A stretch of 16,870 nt of DNA, taken from assembly GCA_900169235.1 (NCBI GenBank), contig FWCC01000205.1, forward strand, positions 1 to 16,870, given 5' to 3'. Shown in pieces: positions 10,525 through 16,870 of this stretch. The DNA comes from Zarea fungicola. Its lineage: Eukaryota; Ascomycota; Sordariomycetes; Hypocreales; Cordycipitaceae. Below the pieces are notes generated by a model that saw only the letters and a list, made by a program, of their open reading frames with translations, was not told the DNA's origin and ran no database searches. Within the stretch, counting starts at the first letter, position 1. Each line of letters begins with the position of its first letter. The position numbers and the translations under genes were made by a program.

Positions 10525-12436
10525 TCAATGTGGGTTCGGTTCGCATGATTCGCATGATGTCCAACCCTGAGCTGCTGCTGCATACGCTTCTTTACATGCT
10601 TGCTGTGCTTGTTGTTAGCGCCGTGGTAGAGAGCGATAGATGCTCGCGTAGTGCGAGATATCAGCCCGCCCCACGGCTTCGTACTCCTCTTGTGTCTGAG
10701 TCTGCATCTGTTCCAGGCCACTCTCGCTCCTCTCGTCTGAGCCCAGACTGAGTTCCACGGGAGTCCGCCGTGAGAACGAACCGCGACGAGATGTTTTTAT
10801 GTGAGACAGTACAAACTTACCTCAGCCTAATATGGGCAGCGTATCTGCCACGATATAAGGGGCCATGCGCGGCAGGTCGAGTATCCCGGTACAGCTAAAT
10901 ATGTTTGCACGAGGAGGCTCAGTTCACTTTACTAGAAGCCCTTGTCATCATCTTCTCTATAGAGAAGAAAGTACCAGCCGCAATCTTTGGCTGTATCTAC
11001 CTTACCAATGCTGACTGTGGGACTCTAGTAGTGACGCCTAAACAACAACGCCTAGTTGCGCGAGCCTGCACATGGATAAGTAAAATCTCCATATAACCCT
11101 CCAGAATGCACGGTTTTAGCTGGCTGCAGGCAATATTGTAGATGGCAAACTGTCTAAATAGCCATAGGTCTGCTTTACAAGCAGATACAACTTTTATTTT
11201 TCCAACTTAGTCTCTACCTATACGTCGTCAACATACAGCCCAGGGAGTACTAAGTGGTGTGACGAGAAATGGGTACTCGGACGAGTGTATTGGGTCAATC
11301 AGCGCAACGAAAGCATGATTCGTATGCTAGGAAGTGGTTGAATTAAGCTAGAGCCACTTTTCGGATAAAAAGGATCTTCCATCATCCGCATTCTCTTCGA
11401 CAATCTCGCATTAGACTGGGTATCTTTGCAACACCCTCAAGTCTTGCAAACAGATAGAACAACTTGCATAGATCCTGGGAAGGCCTATTGAATTGTTGAC
11501 TATTAACAGCTCCTTTCCACGATTCAGTGTTTCAACCACTCTCACCGGTAAATATCACGCTTCGTGTCAGACCGCCTTGTGATTATTAATTATACGTGTG
11601 GGCGATACAACCGATTCTTTTTGATAGTTAGACACATGTAACCGTACGTCAGCATAAGCGCTAATGTCGTCATTTAGACCATTGGTGGCTTAGGAGCGAT
11701 TTGGAATCGCTACAACTACGGAGTGCTCAGGTTTAATAAGGCTGCCCTCGAACAGCCAAAGCTCACTGTCGTGTCATACCGTTAGCGCTGAGATTGAGGC
11801 TGGGTGCGAATACGATGCGACTAACCCACATCAGATAGATAATGTCTTGGCGAATGGGAACTCCAGTAAATTGCCCATGCATTTAATATCGGAAACGTAA
11901 ATTCTCGCTCTAATTTTAACAGATGTCGGAGCAACTCTGACTCGCGGTGTCTTGTATGGTGCTCGGCCGAAGCTAATAAAAAAGCTTCTGATGGAGAGCT
12001 ACGCCAAAATTAGCTCAAAATAAATAAAAAAAAATTTCTTCTTCTTTGAACAATCCTTCAAGAGCAAGCCAGAATTAATAGGCAAGTGTCACGTAGTGCA
12101 GATATATTTCATAAGTTTCTGATGCAGTTGATTGGTTGAGAAACAGCGCTACGAAGGCGTGCGCCGAGGGCCACGTCAGGGGCAGGCCCTGCGCAATCCG
12201 TTTAATAAAGTCCTATTTACGTGGTTAACCTGCGAAATGTATGCTCTGCCCGAGCCGCCCCCATGGTGTCAATAACCAAGCCCCGGCCAATATGAAACAG
12301 TCCAGACCGTGGCGAGTAATGTAACTACGCCCTACAATGAGTAATAATAAGTAACCACCAAAAATGGTTAATGCACCACTACAATCGCCTAATCTTGAGC
12401 TGATGTGGAGTATAAGCGATTTACTGGGTATAACAT

Positions 12437-12503
12437 TTGTTTCTCATGATAGAGAACTTTTTGTAAAATGGGGCTTGTTTCTCATGATAGCGAACTTTTT
12501 GTA
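12437..12503 (+). repeat. Pair of 29-base direct repeats
   Basis: A 29-base sequence beginning TTGTTTCTCATGATAG occurs at 12437-12465 and again at 12475-12503 with a single A/C difference, the starts 38 bases apart. No coding frame runs through it. It could be a local duplication or paired binding sites. Confidence 0.7.
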
Positions 12504-13229
12504 TTACTGATCAGGCAACTAAGCTGGTAGGCCTGTCACCACTAATTAGCAAGGATTTAGCCCCTGTCTCCTTTGCAGGTTATATCTAAAGGAGGACCAA
12601 CAGGTCTGACACAAGCTAAAACTTACTAAACAATTTATAGCATAAACTCCACTTGAGTGAGAATGTTCAGCCAGCATATAGCCGATTTTATATTCCGCCC
12701 TGATGCCGACGGCGCCGACTGAAATCTGTGGGCCGGCTAACCAGGGAGGACGATCCCATGGACCGGCTCGTGGAGAATCATTTATCTGGAAGAAGCTAGT
12801 AATTGCGAGTCTGCGCCTTACTGCAGACTAAGGAAAAGGAAGCGTTCCTTTCGGACCCAGTCAGGTCGCGCCGTTAATCCTGCCCGACCGCCGACAGTTC
12901 CCACTGTTAATTCAGCTCATCAGCTGCTGAAGGGGCTCACGGCAATTTGTAAGACATACTGCGTAACTACACAGCGCCGCCACTCGTTCACTCACAAGCG
13001 CATGCAGACTGGTACCTCTGATACAGGGATATAGCAAGAGTAAGCCATCAACCCTTGCTACTTTGTGCAAGTAATGTATTTTATTTTGGAGCCACTTTCT
13101 CTGCCGCGTACCATGTTTGGCTTCAAGCTCTAATCAGGGTCTTTCCTGTATCTACTTCAAGCGCGCAAAGTTTCGTTCGGGAGCTACGAGCTACGGAAAA
13201 CGAACATATTATCATTTGACACTATTGAC

Positions 13230-14351
13230 ATGACGAATGCCCAACTCTCCAGCCCCAAGGCCACGCTCGAGGCATATGACTCCAGCGTTACAACTCTGGA
13301 ACGAACTACTGCAGCTATTGACAGCAAATCAAAGAGACGAGAGCAGAATAAAATTGCTCAGCGAAAATATCGTTAGTATCAGATTTAAAGAGCAGTCGTG
13401 ACTTGGGTCTAACTCTTATTTGAAGGACAAAGGACAGCCTTACAAGCGCGGCAGGTGCAGCGTCTCGCACATTTCGCTGAGAGAGTGCTGAGTTCTGGCT
13501 TGAATCTAGAAAATATCGGTGATTGGGAAAGTTGCCAACCGTCGCGAGTTACTGATCAAGAGGATATACGGCATAGGGAGACCAGAAATGTGCCACCCTC
13601 GACAACCGATTCCCTTCGTTCAACGATGCCAGTCCTTCTCGCTGGGGAGAACTACTTGTTCTCCGACTATGATCCTGCATTGTTAAGCTCAACGACCGTG
13701 GACACTGTCGCGCGTACCATGGGAATGGGCACGATCTTAACAGAGACAGCATCAACTCCAGCGACGCTGTCACCATCGGCATTATCAATACCCTCGCTTT
13801 CTAATGACAGCTCCAAGCCGGATGCAGAGGCAGGTCTGTCTACAGATGATGCCACACCTCTTTTAAACAACAGGGCACATGAGCTTCGCAGCGGTCATAA
13901 TTTGCCTAACAGCTCATCAACTCTCTCCCAACATGCCTGTTCCACGGAGATGACAGGGATTTCGGCCAACTGCTATGATATGTTCGATGATCCTGTCCAC
14001 AATGATATCGCTGCACCTGTAGCTCTGGACGTAGTTGCACGAGAGGATTCATGTGCTCGCTCAGCCCAGCTAGTCGCAGCGCTTCATCGCGCTACGGCAA
14101 AGGGCCAAAGTAGTATCATCACCATTCTTCTGGAGAACGGTGTTCATGTTGATGCGCGCGATGACTCTGGGAAGACACCATTAATCATATCTGCTGAAAA
14201 TGGCAACGTTGCGTCAATGGAGGCGCTACTGGCGTATGGCGCCGACCCGTGCGCAACAGATTCAGCAGGTGTGAGCGCTATTCTGGCGGCTATAGAAGCA
14301 AAACAAGAAGCAGCGGTCCGCCTTTTAGTCAAGAAGCTGTGTGAGACTTAG
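13230..14351 (+). CDS. bANK transcription factor (bZIP-type basic region plus ankyrin repeats, TOXE-like)
   Basis: Two exons, 13230-13371 and 13426-14351, flank a 54-base intron (GTTAGT donor, CTAAC branch-like site, AAG acceptor); the product is 355 residues. Residues 35-50 form a fungal bZIP basic region: N40, A43, Q44, R45 and R48 match the N-x2-AQR-x2-R pattern. No clear leucine heptad follows, as in the bANK class. Residues about 262-351 hold roughly three ankyrin repeats, with signature segments GKTPLIISAENGN and LLAYGADP. The middle is low-complexity and Ser/Thr-rich. TOXE, regulator of HC-toxin genes, has this same architecture, with four ankyrin repeats. This protein therefore probably acts in the nucleus as local activator of the neighbouring precursor and UstYa genes. 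It converges on the precursor gene (169 bases apart). The splice is required: without it the basic region ends at a stop. Confidence 0.9.
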
Positions 14352-14520
14352 TTTACACGTTCTGTTTTAACATCAAAATTAAGTGATGTATATGTATCGA
14401 AACTAGCGCCTGACTGATCTAGAAAGATTATTCTGCGTACCGCAGCCATGGTGATTCCATACATCAGGAACCTAAGTTGCCGAATAGTACTCTAACGAGG
14501 CTTGTCTTGAAAAGCTTGTT

Positions 14521-14802
14521 TTACCAAGGAATTCCTCCCCGGTTGTTCTCCTCCTTGCGCTTGTAAATGTCGTCGTCCTCGCGCTTCCAGGGGATTCCTC
14601 CTCGGTTGTTCTCCTCCTTACGCTTGTAAATGTCGTCGTCCTCACGCTTCCAGGGGATTCCTCCTCGGTTGTTCTCCTCCTTGCGCTCGTAGAGCTGAGA
14701 GTTGCCGGCATCAACTCCCACGGTCACGCCATTGCTGGCTTGGAGAGGTGCAGCGATTGTCGCTGCCACGGTGACAGCTAAAAGTCCAACAGAAAGACGC
14801 AT
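14521..14802 (-). CDS. KEX2-processed repeat precursor of a UstYa-type RiPP
   Basis: The 93-residue product begins with a signal peptide (hydrophobic residues about 5-18; cleavage plausible after 18 or 22), then an 18-residue spacer, then repeats bounded by Lys-Arg. An 11-residue segment, KEENNRGGIPW, occurs three times (41-51, 62-72, 83-93), separated twice by KR-EDDDIY-KR. The last copy ends exactly at Trp93 and the stop, so after KEX2 cutting and removal of Lys-Arg all copies would share a free C-terminal Trp. Secreted precursors with KR-separated repeats beside a UstYa gene define dikaritin-like fungal RiPPs. Which part becomes the product (the GGIPW end, the DDDIY segment with its Tyr, or both) cannot be settled from sequence. 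It is transcribed divergently from the UstYa gene. Without that neighbour it would be called only a KEX2-processed repeat protein. I do not recognise the core from any named product. Confidence 0.85.
   Translation of the reverse strand: MRLSVGLLAVTVAATIAAPLQASNGVTVGVDAGNSQLYERKEENNRGGIPWKREDDDIYKRKEENNRGGIPWKREDDDIYKRKEENNRGGIPW
14524..14682 (-). repeat. 63-base in-frame tandem repeat encoding the precursor segments
   Basis: Two full units (14524-14586 and 14587-14649) and a partial third (14650-14682) are present. The full units differ at five of 63 positions, and every difference is a silent third-base change (Pro, Ile, Arg and two further Arg codons). The partial unit's 33 bases equal those of the middle unit. 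Confidence 0.95.
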
Positions 14803-15245
14803 GTTTAATGTTTGAGCGTTTAATTTATGAAATGTTTAAAAATGCAAAGCAAGATTTTGTATTGGGTGAGAAATTTGTTATCTTGGTGTCATCTTCTCAG
14901 CCGTAAGGGCATCCCGCTAGCTTAAGTACTGAAGCTAAATTAAGAGCATTTCCGAGGCCGGCCATTGGTTAGCATCTTGTTCACCAAATGAACTAATGAT
15001 CCTGGTGGTGAGCAATTTGTTCACCTAATGGCCACATAATCAGCTGCAGGCCAACATCATCCGTATATTGTGTTGGATGGCTCTGATGACGTGAGCATTC
15101 TCCATCGCTTCAGCACTCTCAGCAACCCACATACCGTAGCGTAACGACCAGACATAATAGATGAATTCCAGCATCATAGAAGCCAACACACAAACGAAGA
15201 ACTGCCGCAGTTTGATATTAGAACAGTTGCTTGGAATTGGTGACT
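14803..15245. promoter_or_regulatory. Divergent promoter between precursor and UstYa genes
   Basis: This 443-base gap separates two genes transcribed away from each other and should serve both. It contains a CCAAT box read toward the precursor (14964-14968), a TGACGTGA bZIP-type site (15087-15094) and four related TCACC/GGTGA elements listed separately. No clean TATA box stands out; T/A-rich runs near 14822-14845 are the best candidates for the precursor side. The published TOXE target (tox-box, ATCTCNCGNA) was not found. Confidence 0.6.
14865..15025. promoter_or_regulatory. Four related TTG-Y-TCACC-type elements
   Basis: TTGTTCACC occurs at 14977-14985 and 15017-15025, exactly 40 bases apart inside a 20-base block matching at 17 positions. 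A reverse copy, GGTGAGCAA, lies between them at 15007-15015. A fourth copy, GGTGAGAAA at 14865-14873, shares a 15-base block with the 15007 copy (14 of 15 matching). The clustering in one divergent promoter suggests a binding site for a local regulator. Confidence 0.45.
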
Positions 15246-16401
15246 ATGATGGACTCTCGCAGTAGCATCGAATCAGAAGAAGGTATTGGCTCTCAGCTGT
15301 TGGCGTCCACAAAAGTGGAAGGTTCAGCTTTGAGCAGGCGTAGGTCAAGACCTGCATCGTTTTGGTTGGGCATATTACCATGGGCACTCTCTGCACTGCT
15401 TTTTTGTCTCAACATTTTCACCATCACGCGGCCGGCGAAATGCTACTGGCATGCGAATGAGCTAGGTTCGTAGCCTTTGGCCGCCCCAGTACAATGACTC
15501 AACTGACAACGACAGAAATTGCCCGAAAAGAGCTCTTACCAAATCATGTTAGAACGCGATTTACTGGGGGTTTGAGATACAATTCCAGTAAGGCCCTGAT
15601 ACGGCAGATAGAGCCGGGCCAGCCAGACTATGTTGGCTTTCCAACTCCAGAAATCGATGCAGCGTGGCATAAATTGATCTCCAGTATGTGATCTAGTTGC
15701 GTTGAGCTTTCGATCATTCCTAACGCTTTGCGTGACTTTATAGCGACTGATATATATCTTACTGAGGACGAGATGCGAGAAAATGTGCGAAACGACGGTA
15801 CTTTTGCGGACTTGCCGGAAGGTGATAGACTGTATACAGACCCCTTTAGCGGTTTGTACCAAGGAGTGTGCGTGCATAATTTCATTCCCCTTCCTCGCTA
15901 TACTGAGATTCTCTTGAGCTGCTTCAACTAACGCTTTATGTCCAGCCCATCTGTATTTCATGACCTTCACTGTTTGGTGGGTAAATGTCTGGTGCTGCAG
16001 GAGTCGTCCTCCACTGACTATGCATAGAACAAAATCCGTCGCGCAATTTACATCGACCACTACCCACAAGATTTAAACGACATATATTGGCCGCATATAC
16101 GTAAGATAAACCTTAATAACGGTCCGAATGTGAAATTTGGCGTCTAACATGTCCAGAACACTGTCTTGATACAATTCGCCAAAGCCTTATGTGTACAGGA
16201 GACCTTACACCTATACCGGAAGCTTTCACCCCTTACAAGCCAGATGGATCTCTGGAGCCCATTTTCCAAGTCTTTCACAGCTGTCGGGATTATGAGGCTA
16301 TTCAAAGATGGGCCAAGACGCGCGATGCTCTTGACGAGGACGTTTGGCGATCGAACGCTGAGAGGCTCAAGCCTGGTTCAACGAAGTCAGGGCATGCATA
16401 G
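15246..16401 (+). CDS. UstYa-family (DUF3328) oxidase, six exons
   Basis: Exons are 15246-15465, 15516-15683, 15744-15867, 15946-15976, 16028-16100 and 16157-16401. The introns (50, 60, 78, 51 and 56 bases) have GTTCGT, GTATGT, GTGCGT, GTGGGT and GTAAGA donors, AG acceptors and CTAAC or CTGAC branch sites. The 861-base coding sequence gives 286 residues. A single membrane segment lies at about 40-60, with the rest presumably lumenal. Family landmarks follow in order: FTGGLRY (89-95), YVGFPTPEIDAAW (112-124), LTEDE (135-139), HDLHC (176-180) and HIQHC (204-208), the paired HxxHC motifs thought to bind copper; then LDTIRQSLMCTGD. The second HxxHC is created only by splicing intron 5, strong support for the model. 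UstYa proteins cyclise or oxidise ribosomal peptides in the secretory pathway. The neighbouring precursor is the obvious substrate. ATG at 15249 is an alternative start. Confidence 0.9.
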
Positions 16402-16870
16402 GCCGTCTGTTTCAGTGCGAAAAATTTAGCACTTGAATTGTTCATTATTCAAAATGGGCCAATGTCAGGATAATTTAATAATGGTAGCTGTATGATGCTA
16501 CTGGTTCTTGCGCTCTCTAGAATGTCTGCCCAGCCATTTTGCAATTGTTACCAGTACTAGTGACGAGTCCCACGTCGAGATGTGAATATTATTCCAACCT
16601 CTTACATAGCCGCACAGTCTGTAACACCAGTATTAAGATCAGTGTTCAGGCGCGCTATTTCCTCTGAAACATCTAGCAGGTAACAAAAACTTGTGAAAAT
16701 CACCCCAGGTTCTTTTCATAGCCTTTTGTGGCTCCCGGGGGACAGGAGTTCACTGGCAAACATCCATTAAGCTCGAGGATGCGTGATTCGTCCGAACACT
16801 CTCCCACTAACTAACTAAACAGGTAAACGCCGGGTTTGGACTACCCCCGCATGTGGGTGACAAAAAAACC
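16402..16870. other. Downstream region, no gene seen
   Basis: I see no coding frame I can support. A minus-strand frame of about 35 codons ending near 16611 reads plausibly protein-like but has no start, splice partner or recognisable motif. A further cluster gene could begin beyond the window edge. Confidence 0.4.

Larger units (their letters stand above)
9797..13229. other. Long gene-free stretch before the bANK gene
   Basis: Nearly all frames are short and unremarkable. The region holds a small hairpin (10492-10524), a direct repeat pair (12437-12503), and a 97-codon open frame without a start codon at 12741-13031. That frame contains a basic run CRLRKRKRS faintly like a Zn2Cys6 factor but with the wrong cysteine spacing. 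The final 100 bases presumably hold the promoter of the bANK gene. Confidence 0.45.

Noticed and set aside
14472..14714. 80-codon repeat-containing frame overlapping the precursor
   Set aside because: Because the repeat length is a multiple of three, a shadow frame also stays open; it lacks a signal peptide and KR-bounded segments.
15536..16069. 177-codon minus-strand open frame
   Set aside because: It overlaps exons 2-5 of the UstYa gene, has no recognisable domain, and the plus-strand model explains the sequence fully.
16148..16175. Apparent frameshift between HxxHC halves of the UstYa gene
   Set aside because: First read as a pseudogene; an intron at 16101-16156 with GTAAGA donor, CTAAC branch site and CAG acceptor restores HIQHC in frame.
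16500..16700. Possible minus-strand terminal exon (about 35 codons) near the window end
   Set aside because: No start, splice partner or known motif; too short to support.

Overview
The window looks like nuclear DNA of a filamentous ascomycete (Pezizomycotina). Its genes carry short introns (50-78 bases) with GT...AG ends and CTAAC/CTGAC-type branch sites, start codons follow pyrimidine-rich leaders, and intergenic DNA is long. No bacterial operon features, tRNA, rRNA or CRISPR were seen. Species cannot be told from the sequence. The region is gene-poor and has an accessory character: a few intact genes lie between multi-kilobase stretches without convincing coding sequence.

Layout: 401-784 (+) is a decayed fragment resembling the N-terminus of a fungal CAICG/F-box-like family. 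1003-2166 (-) is an intact serine beta-lactamase-fold hydrolase or transesterase. 2461-2682 (-) is a doubtful small ORF. 3882-4325 (-) encodes a small secreted four-cysteine protein with a TATA box and CA-rich leader. 4479-8778 is essentially empty apart from a short telomere-like repeat. 8779-9796 (+) is an arylamine N-acetyltransferase with one intron and a complete Cys-His-Asp triad. 9797-13229 holds no gene I can support.

The most interesting part is 13230-16401. It has three adjacent genes: (i) a two-exon bANK regulator (bZIP-type basic region plus C-terminal ankyrin repeats, as in TOXE of the HC-toxin locus); (ii) on the opposite strand, a 93-residue secreted precursor with repeated peptide segments separated by Lys-Arg (KEX2) sites; (iii) a six-exon UstYa/DUF3328 oxidase, divergent from the precursor, which shows one N-terminal membrane segment and both HxxHC motifs once five small introns are removed. 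Precursor plus UstYa plus a pathway-type regulator is the signature of a dikaritin-like fungal RiPP cluster (ustiloxin, phomopsin, asperipin, epichloecyclin and victorin are known relatives). I do not recognise this core sequence (segments ending GGIPW and DDDIY).

Inferred logic: the bANK factor activates the divergent precursor/UstYa promoter, which contains four related copies of a TCACC-type element. The precursor enters the secretory pathway and is cut by KEX2 at Lys-Arg. The UstYa protein oxidises and cyclises the released segments. The acetyltransferase and the beta-lactamase-like enzyme could be tailoring or detoxification partners, but only proximity and one weak shared promoter motif support that.
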